The position numbers were made by a program, and so were the translations under genes. Of a stretch of DNA of 47,894 bases, positions 34,476 to 43,202 are shown piece by piece. The notes beneath the pieces were generated by a model. That model was given only the letters and a program-made list of their open reading frames with translations. It did not search any database and was not told the origin of the DNA. Position 1 is the stretch's first letter. Every line of letters starts with the position of its first letter. The DNA comes from Caballeronia choica. GTDB taxonomy: Bacteria > Pseudomonadota > Gammaproteobacteria > Burkholderiales > Burkholderiaceae. The DNA is taken from NCBI RefSeq assembly GCF_001544535.1, contig NZ_FCON02000059.1, forward strand, positions 1 through 47,894. Direction: 5' to 3'.

Positions 34476-36551
34476 ATGTCCATCGCATCGGCAATCGAAG
34501 CCCGCTCCCCCTGGCACGACGGCGAACTCGCGCTGCAGCGCAGCGTCGGCGTGGCGGAGCGCATGGACGGCCCTGGCCGCAGATTTGTCCGCAATTTTCT
34601 GCTCGATGAACACCGGCAGTTCTATCCGCTGCTGCCGTTCATCGTCGCGGGCGCGGTCGACGGCAACGGCGAAACGTGGGCCACCCTGCTCGCCGGTCGC
34701 CCAGGGTTCCTGCAAGCGGCCAGCGCCGCGATGCTCACCGTCAACGCGATGCGCGACCCCAGCGACCCCGCCGACGCGGGTTTGCACGATGGCGCCGCCA
34801 TCGGCCTGCTCGGCATCGACTTGCGCACGCGTCGGCGCAATCGACTGAACGGCGTGATCCGGCGCGAAGGCGCCGCGGGCTTTGGCGTGGAAGTCGCGCA
34901 GAGCTACGGCAACTGCCCGCAATACATCCAGTTGCGCGACTTCGAGATGAGCCGCGATCCGGCCGTCCACTCGCCGGTGGCGCCCGTGCGGCTCGACAGG
35001 TTGTCCGCGCACGCCGCGCGCATGATCACCAACGCCGACTCTTTCTTCGTCGCGTCCTACGTCGATCGTGACGGCGAGCGCCAGGTCGATGTCTCGCATC
35101 GCGGCGGCAAGCCGGGCTTCGTGCGCGTCGGCGACGACGGCGTGCTCACGATCCCCGACTTCGCCGGCAACCTGTTCTTCAATACGCTCGGCAACTTCCT
35201 CCTGAATCCGAAGGCCGGGCTCGTATTTCCCGATTTCGAAACCGGCGACCTGCTCCAGCTTTCCGGCGATGCCGAAGTCATCCTGGATTCGCCGGAAATC
35301 GCCGCGTTCCAGGGCGCGGAACGCTTGTGGCGCTTCACGCCGCGCCACATCGTCTACCGTGCTGGCGCGCTGCCGCTGCGCTGGCATGCGGAGGCGCGCG
35401 GCCAGTCGCCGAATTCACTGATGACCGGAAGTTGGGACGAAACCGCCGAACGCCTCAAGGCGGCGGCGCTCGCGCGGGCATGGCGGCCGTTTCGCGTCGC
35501 GCGAGTCGTCGATGAAAGCGCCGTGATCCGCTCGTTTCATCTCGAACCGCTCGATGGCGCGGGCATCATCGCGCATCAGGCCGGGCAACACCTGCCGATC
35601 CGCGTGACGCCCGTCGGCGGCGGGCATCCGGTGATTCGCACCTACACGCTGTCGGTGGCGCCGTCTGATGGCTTTTATCGCATCAGCGTGAAGCGCCAGG
35701 GCCTCGTGTCCGCGCATCTGCACGACACGCTTCACGTCGGCGACATCATCGAAGCGCGCGCGCCCGCCGGCGACTTCACGATCGACGCCACCGAGCGCCG
35801 GCCGGCCGTGCTGCTGGCGGCGGGCGTCGGCGTGACACCGATGCTCGCGATGCTGCGGCACATCGTCTATGAAGGGCAAAGGAAGCGCCGCACGCGGCCG
35901 GTGTGGTTCTTCCACTCGGCGCGTTCGCTCGCCGAGCGCGCCTTCGCCGACGAAATCAGCCAGCTTGCGAAAAGCGCGGGCGACGCCGTCCACGTGGTCC
36001 GCTCGCTGACCGATACCGAAGGCGCGCGCCAAGGCGTGGACTACGACCTGCAAGGCCGCATCGACATCGCGATGCTGATGAAGACGCTCCCGTTCAACGA
36101 CTACGACTTCTACCTGTGCGGTCCGGCCGCGTTCATGCAGTCGATCTACGACGGCCTGCGCGCGCTCAATATCGCCGATGCGCGCATCCACGCGGAAGCG
36201 TTCGGGCCGGCCGGCCTCGCGCGCACGATCGACAAGGGCACGGCGGCGCCGGCCGCGCGTGCGCCGGCGGTCGAGGCGGTTCCGGTCGCGTTCGCGAAGT
36301 CGTCGAAGGAGGCGCGCTGGACGCCCGAGGCCGGCACGCTGCTCGACCTTGCCGAAGCGCGTGGCCTCGAGCCCGAGTTCAGTTGCCGGGGCGGAAACTG
36401 CGGGACGTGCAGGACGCGCATCGTCGAGGGCGCGGTCGCGTACCCGGTCGCGCCGTCGTTCCATGTGCCCGAAGATGAAGCGCTGATCTGCTGCGCGGTG
36501 CCCGCAGAAGCGCAAGAGGGGGAAGCCAGCCGGCTCGTGCTGGATCTCTGA
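34476..36551 (+). CDS. Three-module oxidoreductase: PPOX-like, FNR-type reductase and [2Fe-2S] ferredoxin
   Basis: 691 residues. Residues 1-310 resemble the pyridoxamine-phosphate-oxidase (PPOX) FMN-binding split barrel (F-F-V-A-S-Y-V-D near 190, V-D-V-S-H-R-G-G-K-P-G-F, G-N-L-F-F-N-T-L-G-N). Residues 335-580 are a ferredoxin-NADP reductase module (R-T-Y-T-L-S-V, A-A-G-V-G-V-T-P-M-L, C-G-P-A-A-F-M). The C-terminus is a plant-type [2Fe-2S] domain with C637, C642, C645 and C672 or C673. NAD(P)H electrons could pass through FAD and the iron-sulfur cluster to the PPOX module. A LysR gene follows in the same direction. The substrate is unknown. Confidence 0.9.
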   Translation: MSIASAIEARSPWHDGELALQRSVGVAERMDGPGRRFVRNFLLDEHRQFYPLLPFIVAGAVDGNGETWATLLAGRPGFLQAASAAMLTVNAMRDPSDPADAGLHDGAAIGLLGIDLRTRRRNRLNGVIRREGAAGFGVEVAQSYGNCPQYIQLRDFEMSRDPAVHSPVAPVRLDRLSAHAARMITNADSFFVASYVDRDGERQVDVSHRGGKPGFVRVGDDGVLTIPDFAGNLFFNTLGNFLLNPKAGLVFPDFETGDLLQLSGDAEVILDSPEIAAFQGAERLWRFTPRHIVYRAGALPLRWHAEARGQSPNSLMTGSWDETAERLKAAALARAWRPFRVARVVDESAVIRSFHLEPLDGAGIIAHQAGQHLPIRVTPVGGGHPVIRTYTLSVAPSDGFYRISVKRQGLVSAHLHDTLHVGDIIEARAPAGDFTIDATERRPAVLLAAGVGVTPMLAMLRHIVYEGQRKRRTRPVWFFHSARSLAERAFADEISQLAKSAGDAVHVVRSLTDTEGARQGVDYDLQGRIDIAMLMKTLPFNDYDFYLCGPAAFMQSIYDGLRALNIADARIHAEAFGPAGLARTIDKGTAAPAARAPAVEAVPVAFAKSSKEARWTPEAGTLLDLAEARGLEPEFSCRGGNCGTCRTRIVEGAVAYPVAPSFHVPEDEALICCAVPAEAQEGEASRLVLDL

Positions 36552-36640
36552 CTTCGCTGAAGCTTGGGAAGCCCCATCCCATTGTTCCTCGATGGCTTAT
36601 GGCCGAGAATGCAGGTCACCGCGAGCACATCGAGAACGAG

Positions 36641-37540
36641 ATGGATCGATTCCAGGCGATGGCGACGTTCGTAACCGTTGTCGAGACCGGCGGATTCGCG
36701 TCGGCCGCGCGCAAGCTCGACGTGTCGCCTTCGGTGGTGAGCCGCGTCGTGACCGAACTCGAAGAGCGGCTCGGCGTGCGGCTTCTCACGCGCACGACGC
36801 GCGTCGTGCGCCTGACCGATGCCGGCACGGCCTACTTCGAAGACTGCCGCCGCATCCTCGGCGAAGTCGATGACGCCGAACTCGCGGCAACCGGCACGCA
36901 TTCGTCGCCGCGCGGCCTGTTGACAGTCACCGCGCCCGTGCTGTTCGGCAAGTACTACGTGATGCCGGTCGTGACCGACTATCTGGCGCGCTACCCGGAA
37001 ACCGACGTGAACGCGTGGTTCATCGACCGCGTGGTGAATCTGGTGGACGAGGGCATCGACGTGGCGGTGCGCATCGGCGAGTTGCCCAGTTCGACGTTGC
37101 AGGCAATCAGCGTTGGCCGCGTGCGGCGCGTGCTATGCGCGTCGCCCGACTACCTGAAGCGGCACGGCGTGCCGCGCCGCCCCGAAGACCTGGACGAGCA
37201 CACGACGATCCTCGTGAGCGGCATCTCGACGACCCCCGAATGGCGGCTGCACGAGGGCGACCGGCAGGTCCTCGTGCGCCTCCAGCCGCGCCTCACCACG
37301 ACCACCAACGACTCCGCGATCGCGGCCGCTGCCGCGGGCTTCGGCATCACGCGACTGCTGTCGTACCAGGTCGCGCGGCATTTGCGCAACGGCACGCTGC
37401 AGATCGTGCTGGCGGAGTTCGAACCGCCGGCGCTGCCGATCCACGTCGTGCATCGCGAGGGACGGCACGCCGCGCAGAAGGTGCGTGCGTTCCTCGACCT
37501 CGCCATCGACACGCTGCGCGCGGACCCGTCGCTGAACTGA
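36641..37540 (+). CDS. LysR-family transcriptional regulator
   Basis: 299 residues from the ATG at 36641, which fits the usual M-D-R-F-Q-A-M-x-x-F-V start of this group; an upstream ATG at 36599 would add 14 residues. The helix-turn-helix is at about 18-40 (F-A-S-A-A-R-K-L-D-V-S-P-S-V-V-S-R-V-V). The effector domain includes V-A-V-R-I-G-E-L. It lies 89 bp after the three-module oxidoreductase on the same strand and may regulate it; a divergent arrangement, usual for LysR, is absent. Confidence 0.93.
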   Translation: MDRFQAMATFVTVVETGGFASAARKLDVSPSVVSRVVTELEERLGVRLLTRTTRVVRLTDAGTAYFEDCRRILGEVDDAELAATGTHSSPRGLLTVTAPVLFGKYYVMPVVTDYLARYPETDVNAWFIDRVVNLVDEGIDVAVRIGELPSSTLQAISVGRVRRVLCASPDYLKRHGVPRRPEDLDEHTTILVSGISTTPEWRLHEGDRQVLVRLQPRLTTTTNDSAIAAAAAGFGITRLLSYQVARHLRNGTLQIVLAEFEPPALPIHVVHREGRHAAQKVRAFLDLAIDTLRADPSLN

Positions 37541-37691
37541 CCAGCCGCCGGAATCGGCCCGCGCGACGCGTTGCGTGCAAAAAACCCGCAAAACATGCAC
37601 CATAGACGTCTTCGGAAAGTCTTGCCTGTCTCTGCATTTACTCCGGCATTTACCCGGCATCTGCTCCATCAACCGGCAACCTCTACGCACC

Positions 37692-39164
37692 ATGACGACT
37701 CATAACCCATCCGCCAGCGACCTTCCCGTCGACATGATCATTTTCGGCGGCGGCGGCGACCTCTCCGCTCGCAAGCTGCTGCCCGCGCTCTACATGGCGC
37801 ACCTGCATTGCAACCTGCCGCCCGAGACGCGCATCATCGCGATCGGCCGCAAGGACTGGTCGCGCGACCAGTACCTCGCGTTCATGGAAGAGCACTCGCG
37901 TCCGTTCGTCGACAGCAAGGCGCTCGATCCGCAGTCGTGGGACAAATTCCTGGCGCTGTTCGACTACGTGCGCATCGACATCGACAGTGCCGCCGACTTC
38001 CAGCGGCTCGCGCAAACGTCGCGTCCGAACGCGCTGCGCGTGTTCTATCTCGCGACCGCGCCCGATCTCTTCACGACCATCTGCGACAACCTCACCAACG
38101 CGGGCCTCGTCGACCAGCGTTCGCGCGTCGTGCTGGAAAAGCCGCTTGGACACGATCTCGCCTCGGCGCAGGCGATCAACGAATCGGTCGGGCGGCACTT
38201 CAAGGAAGCGCAGATCTATCGCATCGACCATTACCTCGGCAAGGAAACGGTGCAGAACCTGATGGTGCTGCGCTTCGGCAACGCGATCTTCGGGCCGCTG
38301 TGGCAGGCGCCGTACATCAAGAGCGTGCAGATCACGGTGGCGGAGACGGTGGGCGTCGGCAGCCGCGCGGGCTTCTACGACCAGACCGGCGCACTGCGCG
38401 ACATGGTGCAGAACCACTTGCTGCAACTGCTGTGCATCGTCGCGATGGAGCCGCCTGTTTCGCTCAATCCCGATGCCGTGCGCGACGAAAAGCTGAAGGT
38501 GCTGCGCTCGCTGCGGCCGATGTCGGTCGCCGACATCGCACGCGATACGGTGCGCGGCCAGTACGCGGCGGGCGCGATCGGCGGCGAGCCGGTGAAGGGC
38601 TACATGGAGGAAGCGAACGTCCCCGCCGAGAGCCGCGCGGAAACCTTCGTCGCGTTGCGGGCGCACATCAACAACTGGCGCTGGGCGAACGTGCCGTTCT
38701 TCCTGCGCACGGGCAAGCGGCTGCAAAAGCGGCAGTCCGAAATCGTGATCGACTTCGCCGACCTGCCGTTCTCGATCATCCCGAGCGGCCCGCGCAACTA
38801 CGGCAACCGGCTGATCATCCAGTTACAGCCGGAGGAATCGATCCAGCTTCAGATGCTCGCGAAGGAACCGGGCAGCGGCATGCACATGCTGCCGGTCAAC
38901 CTGAACCTCGACTTGCAGCAGGCGTTCACCGAGCGGCGCGCGGAAGCGTACGAGCGGTTGCTCATTGACGTGATTCGCGGACGCCTCACGCACTTCATGC
39001 GCCGCGACGAACTGGAAGCGGCGTGGGCCTGGGTCGAACCGATCCTCGCGGGCTGGAAGGAACTCAACGACCGTCCGCGCACCTACACGGCAGGGACCTT
39101 CGGGCCGGCGGCATCGTCGGCGCTGATGGCTCGCGAGAACATGGCGTGGGCCGAAGAGGCTTGA
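37692..39164 (+). CDS. zwf: Glucose-6-phosphate dehydrogenase
   Basis: 490 residues, normal length. It oxidises glucose-6-phosphate to 6-phosphogluconolactone with NAD(P), feeding the Entner-Doudoroff and pentose-phosphate routes. The active-site motif R-I-D-H-Y-L-G-K-E is at 177-185 with catalytic His-Asp positions intact. The cofactor loop is F-G-G-G-G-D-L (18-24), where most homologues have G-A-S-G-D-L; the Gly-rich variant should still bind. The ATG at 37692 gives the family start. No pgl, edd, eda or hexR is adjacent, which is unusual, so it may be a second copy. Its stop lies in an 11-bp tandem repeat. Confidence 0.96.
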   Translation: MTTHNPSASDLPVDMIIFGGGGDLSARKLLPALYMAHLHCNLPPETRIIAIGRKDWSRDQYLAFMEEHSRPFVDSKALDPQSWDKFLALFDYVRIDIDSAADFQRLAQTSRPNALRVFYLATAPDLFTTICDNLTNAGLVDQRSRVVLEKPLGHDLASAQAINESVGRHFKEAQIYRIDHYLGKETVQNLMVLRFGNAIFGPLWQAPYIKSVQITVAETVGVGSRAGFYDQTGALRDMVQNHLLQLLCIVAMEPPVSLNPDAVRDEKLKVLRSLRPMSVADIARDTVRGQYAAGAIGGEPVKGYMEEANVPAESRAETFVALRAHINNWRWANVPFFLRTGKRLQKRQSEIVIDFADLPFSIIPSGPRNYGNRLIIQLQPEESIQLQMLAKEPGSGMHMLPVNLNLDLQQAFTERRAEAYERLLIDVIRGRLTHFMRRDELEAAWAWVEPILAGWKELNDRPRTYTAGTFGPAASSALMARENMAWAEEA

Positions 39165-39201
39165 TGCGGGCTTGATGCTGGCTTGATGCGGGTTTGATGC
39201 A
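39158..39201 (+). repeat. Four tandem 11-bp repeats over the zwf stop codon
   Basis: Units GGCTTGATGCG, GGCTTGATGCT, GGCTTGATGCG and GGTTTGATGCA run head to tail. The first includes the zwf stop codon TGA (39162-39164). Unit length 11 is not a multiple of 3, so slippage would shift the frame only beyond the stop and leave zwf intact. No function is known. Confidence 0.85.
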
Positions 39202-39231
39202 CGACGCGCGGCGCGCGGTTCGCAGCACGGT

Positions 39232-40404
39232 TCAAAGCGCGCTGCCGCTCTGCCGCGCGAGCGGCAGGCGGCTCATCGCGAGCATCACGACAGCCAGCAC
39301 GACGATGCCGGTCAGGATGCCCGACAGGCGCATCAGCGCCGGAACGGGGTCTGAGGACCAGTGATGGTCCTGCACGAAGACCATGATGAAGGCAATCGTG
39401 AACTGTCGTCCGACGTAGCTCGCGCCTTCCTTTCCCGTCTGCACGTGGCATCCGCACCAGACCCCGAGCGACAGCGCGAACATGCAGGCCAACGCGTGAT
39501 CGCCGAGCACCGGCAGCAGCGCCACGCTAACCAGACCGGCCAGCAGGCAGCCCGCGAAGCGCTGCACCATCCGTTCGACGACGGGCCGCCGCGTGTGGCC
39601 CGCGAGCGACGACGCCGGCAGGATCAGCAACGCGATCGCCGTCACCATCGCCTGCGCGAAACCGGGGAGCTTCAGGATGTAGGTCAGCGCCGCGAGTATC
39701 GCGATCGACATTGCGCTCTGCCACGCGAGCAGTTTGCGCGCGGCGTGAACCGCGGCGGGCGACGGCGGCGGAGTCGGCGGCGTGGCGGGCGCCGCCGCGG
39801 CGGGCGCACTGCCTCGCCAATAGCGTTCACCCATATGAAACGCGCCCGACACCAGCACGCAAGCGAGCGTCCCGACGACGACTTCCGCCACGCGCAGCAC
39901 CGCGAACGAAGCGGTCGCCGAGGCCGAGCCGAGCAGGTGCGCTTCGAACGTCACCATCAGCGCGGTGGCCGCGCCGAGGACCCACGCGTATCCGGCCTCC
40001 GAACCGAGCGCCTGATACACCGACACCCCGCTGATCACACCCATCACCGGCACGAATACCCACGGCAGATCGCCGAGCAACGGCCCGACGATCGCGCCGA
40101 GCAACCCGCCCAGCACCGTGCCGAGGATGCGGTGCACGCCGCGCTGCGCGGACGCCGCGAAGCTCGTCTGCATCACGGCGAAGCCGCTGATCGCCGCCCA
40201 CCACGTATTCGACAGATGCAGCGCATAAGCGAGCGCCACCGCGAGCGCGACCGAGAGCATCGCCTGTGTCGCGAAACCGGCGCGCTCGGTCGACGGCTTC
40301 CACGCGGCCAGTTCGCGGCCAAGCGCGGTGAACGCATCGCGGACGATCTGCGCGAGCGTGCCGATGGGTGTCGGCGGGTGCGTGTCGCGGGGAGGATCGT
40401 CCAT
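39232..40404 (-). CDS. FUSC-family inner-membrane protein (aromatic-acid exporter type)
   Basis: 390 residues, two halves of about five to six membrane helices each separated by a Pro/Ala-rich cytosolic linker (about 200-225). The first half shows W-W-A-A-I-S-G-F-A-V-M-Q-T-S-F and R-G-V-H-R-I-L-G-T-V-L-G-G-L-L-G, the FUSC/ArAE hallmark. Proteins of this family work with a membrane-fusion partner to export aromatic carboxylic acids, but no such partner is nearby. It is convergent with zwf. Confidence 0.9.
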   Translation of the reverse strand: MDDPPRDTHPPTPIGTLAQIVRDAFTALGRELAAWKPSTERAGFATQAMLSVALAVALAYALHLSNTWWAAISGFAVMQTSFAASAQRGVHRILGTVLGGLLGAIVGPLLGDLPWVFVPVMGVISGVSVYQALGSEAGYAWVLGAATALMVTFEAHLLGSASATASFAVLRVAEVVVGTLACVLVSGAFHMGERYWRGSAPAAAAPATPPTPPPSPAAVHAARKLLAWQSAMSIAILAALTYILKLPGFAQAMVTAIALLILPASSLAGHTRRPVVERMVQRFAGCLLAGLVSVALLPVLGDHALACMFALSLGVWCGCHVQTGKEGASYVGRQFTIAFIMVFVQDHHWSSDPVPALMRLSGILTGIVVLAVVMLAMSRLPLARQSGSAL

Positions 40405-40603
40405 GTGGGGGTATCGTCCTGCGGGATTCGGATGGAGTAGAGGTTAGATGCCCGCCGCGAAGACTTCAAACGTGCGCGCTGCGGTTACAGGGCGTTCACA
40501 CGGCAATCGAAAACGCGAACGTCGCGATCAGGTTGCGCAGCGCATGCACGCGCCATCCGATTCATTTATTCGGCCTAGTTGTAATGTGAATCAACGGATC
40601 GAA

Positions 40604-41092
40604 TCAAATCAGCACGAGCGCCGCGACGACGACATACCGCGCCGTCTTCGCAATGGCGACGATCAGGAGAAACGACGCCAGCGGCTCGCGCAGCACGCCG
40701 GCAATCATCGTGAGCGGATCGCCGATGACGGGCGTCCACGAGAGTAAAAGCGTCCAGCGGCCGTATCGACGATACCAACGTTCGGCGCGCTCCAGCGCGG
40801 CGGGCTTGATCGGAAACCAGCGGCGATCCCGGAATTGCTCGATCGAGCGGCCGAGCACCCAGTTGATCGTCGAGCCGGCGATATTGCCGACGCTCGCGAC
40901 CGCGACCAACAGCCACGCCGGATGGCCGCCATGCAGCAACAAGCCGACGAGGAGCGCTTCGGACTGAAGCGGGAAGATCGTCGCGGCGACGAGCGCGACG
41001 ATGAACAAACTCCCATATATTGATAGATCGGCCAATTGATTTTGAGTTATTGCCGCAGTCGCGGCGCATTGATGAACGCGCTCACGATACAT
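40604..41092 (-). CDS. DedA/VTT-family (YqaA-type) membrane protein
   Basis: 162 residues from the ATG at 41092, with GAGG immediately upstream; a TTG at 41113 is an alternative. It begins with a polar segment and then S-I-Y-G-S-L-F-I-V-A-L-V-A-A-T, P-L-Q-S-E-A, and N-I-A-G-S-T-I-N-W-V-L-G-R, the YqaA subgroup of the VTT fold, with four to five helices. Roles in lipid scrambling or membrane homeostasis are known for relatives. Single gene. Confidence 0.88.
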   Translation of the reverse strand: MYRERVHQCAATAAITQNQLADLSIYGSLFIVALVAATIFPLQSEALLVGLLLHGGHPAWLLVAVASVGNIAGSTINWVLGRSIEQFRDRRWFPIKPAALERAERWYRRYGRWTLLLSWTPVIGDPLTMIAGVLREPLASFLLIVAIAKTARYVVVAALVLI

Positions 41093-41346
41093 AATCCTCG
41101 GGGTTAACGCCAATTACATTGCAAGTAAATTTTTCGTTGAAAAGGCGCAGAAATTACGACAACGTTTGCGTGAAGATTCGGCAGGCATGAGTCAATGGAA
41201 ATATTACCGACATCCGTTAGCAACCCAACGCAGAGGCGGCAAATCTGTTCCGCAGCGAATGTCTGGATGTTATTCTGCCCTTGAGATTCCAGGCATCGCA
41301 CGCCATACGCAAACTCCAAGAAGCCTAATCGATAAGGAGCCGAGCC

Positions 41347-42306
41347 ATGTTGCGAAAGGTGGTCGATCGCGTCCGGCAGTTCCGGCGCAGCGAAGGGTTC
41401 AAGCACTCGGTCGCCACGCCTGTGCGGGTCTCGCTGCATGCACGGCAGCGCCTGAACAGGAGCGTGTTCGCCATCGAGATACACGAGAATTCGGGCTTCT
41501 TCTCCGTGATGCAGATGGTCCTGTTCATCCTCATGCATTGCGAGGAGAAAGGCCTGACGCCGCGTATCTCCGCGCGCGGCGGGCTTTACGGCGATCCCGA
41601 AGGCAGGATCGACTGGTTCTCCAAATACTTCGAAAGCGTGCGGCCGTCGACTGGATCGTTGGCTTCGCAAAAGGTCAGGACATCGACTGTCAGCGATCTG
41701 GTTCAACTCGGTTTTCGACAGCGATATGAAGCACGGCTTCGTATCGAGAGCGCGAGCGAATTGTTTCTCTCGCATTATCGGCCGGCTGCGCCTATTCGCG
41801 ATGAAGTCAGTGCGATCTGCAAAAGACTCGAGATCGGTAAATCGACACTCGGCGTTCATTTCAGAGGTACGGACAAGAAAGTCGAGGCGATGACGGTGCC
41901 GTGGGGCGATTTCTGCCGGCTGGTTGAATCGACGCTTGCCGATCATCCGCATTTGACGAATATCTTCGTTTCAAGCGACGAACAGACGTTTATCGATTTC
42001 TTTTGTGCTTGGTCGTTTAGCCGGCCTGTTAAAGTGGCGCCCGCGAAACTGCTGGCGAATGGCGATATGCCGATTCATTTCAGCGGTTATCCGGGACTTG
42101 AAATCGGACGTGAAGCGCTGGTGTCGAGCTTGTTGCTTTCGAATTGCGGGTTTCTCGTGAAGACGCCGTCTTATTTGTCGGCCTGGTCGAAGATTTTTAA
42201 TCCGTCGCTGCCGGTGAAACTGGCCGCGCCGCCCCGGCCGGATGCGTTCTGGTTTCCGGACAGCCAGCTTTGGGTCGAGCAGGATGTGCAGAGTAAGGCG
42301 GCTTGA
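41347..42306 (+). CDS. Fucosyltransferase-like glycosyltransferase, A+T-richer than neighbours
   Basis: 319 residues, no membrane segment. The motif L-G-V-H171-F-R173-G-T-D176-K resembles the donor-binding H-x-R-G-x-D motif of the FUT8/NodZ/protein O-fucosyltransferase group, followed by a region with F-V-S-S-D-E (nucleotide-sugar binding in that fold). The N-terminal third has no clear homology in memory. The base composition is visibly lower in G+C than flanking genes, especially near 41700-42200, and the upstream 250 bp is A+T-rich, suggesting horizontal gain. No other polysaccharide gene is nearby. Substrate and donor are unknown. Confidence 0.6.
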   Translation: MLRKVVDRVRQFRRSEGFKHSVATPVRVSLHARQRLNRSVFAIEIHENSGFFSVMQMVLFILMHCEEKGLTPRISARGGLYGDPEGRIDWFSKYFESVRPSTGSLASQKVRTSTVSDLVQLGFRQRYEARLRIESASELFLSHYRPAAPIRDEVSAICKRLEIGKSTLGVHFRGTDKKVEAMTVPWGDFCRLVESTLADHPHLTNIFVSSDEQTFIDFFCAWSFSRPVKVAPAKLLANGDMPIHFSGYPGLEIGREALVSSLLLSNCGFLVKTPSYLSAWSKIFNPSLPVKLAAPPRPDAFWFPDSQLWVEQDVQSKAA

Positions 42307-42309
42307 GGG

Positions 42310-43185
42310 TTAAGGTGGCGTCGATCCCTGACCAAAGTTGAACAACCGCGCCGGCGTACTCACCAATACGGCACGACGTTCACGCTCATCCCGAACGACC
42401 GCATCCAACACCCGTAACGCCCGCTCGAAGCGCTCGGTCTGCTCGAACTGCGTGTGCGGCCAGTCGCTGCCCCACACCAGCCGTTCGACGCCAAATTCAT
42501 GCTTGAGGGCATCGGCCGCCACCCGCGCGAACGCGGTCGCAACCGCCTCCACGCCATTGCGATAAGCGCCAGATATCTTCACCCAGACCCGCCCCGTTCG
42601 ACCCAGCGACAGCAAATACCGAAACCCCGGGTCCTCGACACCCAACGCGGGATCGGGCCGTCCGAAATGATCGACGACGATCCTCACCTCGTGCTCCAAA
42701 AGCGGCTCGACGATTCCCGCAAGCCGCTTCGCTTCGACATGCACCTCCACATGCCACCCCAGACGCCCGAGATGGCCGAGCGTGGCATGCCAAACGGGGT
42801 CGTCGAAACGCGGATCGGGCGCGTCGAAGAGATTCAGACGGATGCCGACGACACCCGCGCGATGCATCGCGTCGAGATGCGCCGGGTTGCACGTCGGAGG
42901 GCACGCCGGATCGATCACCGCGACGCCGCGCAGCCGTTCAGGCGCCAAAGCCAGCGCACGCAGCAGATAGCGACAGTCCGTGCCGAGAAAACTTGGCTGC
43001 ACCAGCACGCCATGCGAGATGCCGTGGGCGTCGAGTTGCGCGAGATAGTCGGGAAGCGGCGCATCGTAGCGAGGCGCATAGCGGCGGCGCGTGGCGAGCG
43101 GCAGCCCTCGCTCGAAGACGTGCGCGTGCGTGTCGATCGCCGTGATCGGCCCGGGCGCCGCCTTGTGTTCAGGTTGAATCGCCAT
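42310..43185 (-). CDS. Amidohydrolase, 2-pyrone-4,6-dicarboxylate-hydrolase-like (copy A)
   Basis: 291 residues, TIM-barrel amidohydrolase superfamily (COG3618 type). Motifs: D18-T-H-A-H22, V-D-H-F-G-R-P (171-177) and W-G-S-D-W-P-H (238-244). This group hydrolyses lactones or cleaves C-O and C-C bonds of cyclic acids. The ATG at 43185 (M-A-I) is preferred over a TTG at 43206 that would overlap the MFS stop; the other copy, at 46748, also begins M-A-I. It follows MFS copy A by 17 bp on the same strand, so the two are probably cotranscribed. Confidence 0.9.
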   Translation of the reverse strand: MAIQPEHKAAPGPITAIDTHAHVFERGLPLATRRRYAPRYDAPLPDYLAQLDAHGISHGVLVQPSFLGTDCRYLLRALALAPERLRGVAVIDPACPPTCNPAHLDAMHRAGVVGIRLNLFDAPDPRFDDPVWHATLGHLGRLGWHVEVHVEAKRLAGIVEPLLEHEVRIVVDHFGRPDPALGVEDPGFRYLLSLGRTGRVWVKISGAYRNGVEAVATAFARVAADALKHEFGVERLVWGSDWPHTQFEQTERFERALRVLDAVVRDERERRAVLVSTPARLFNFGQGSTPP

Positions 43186-43202
43186 GTTTCGTCGGGTCCC
43201 GC

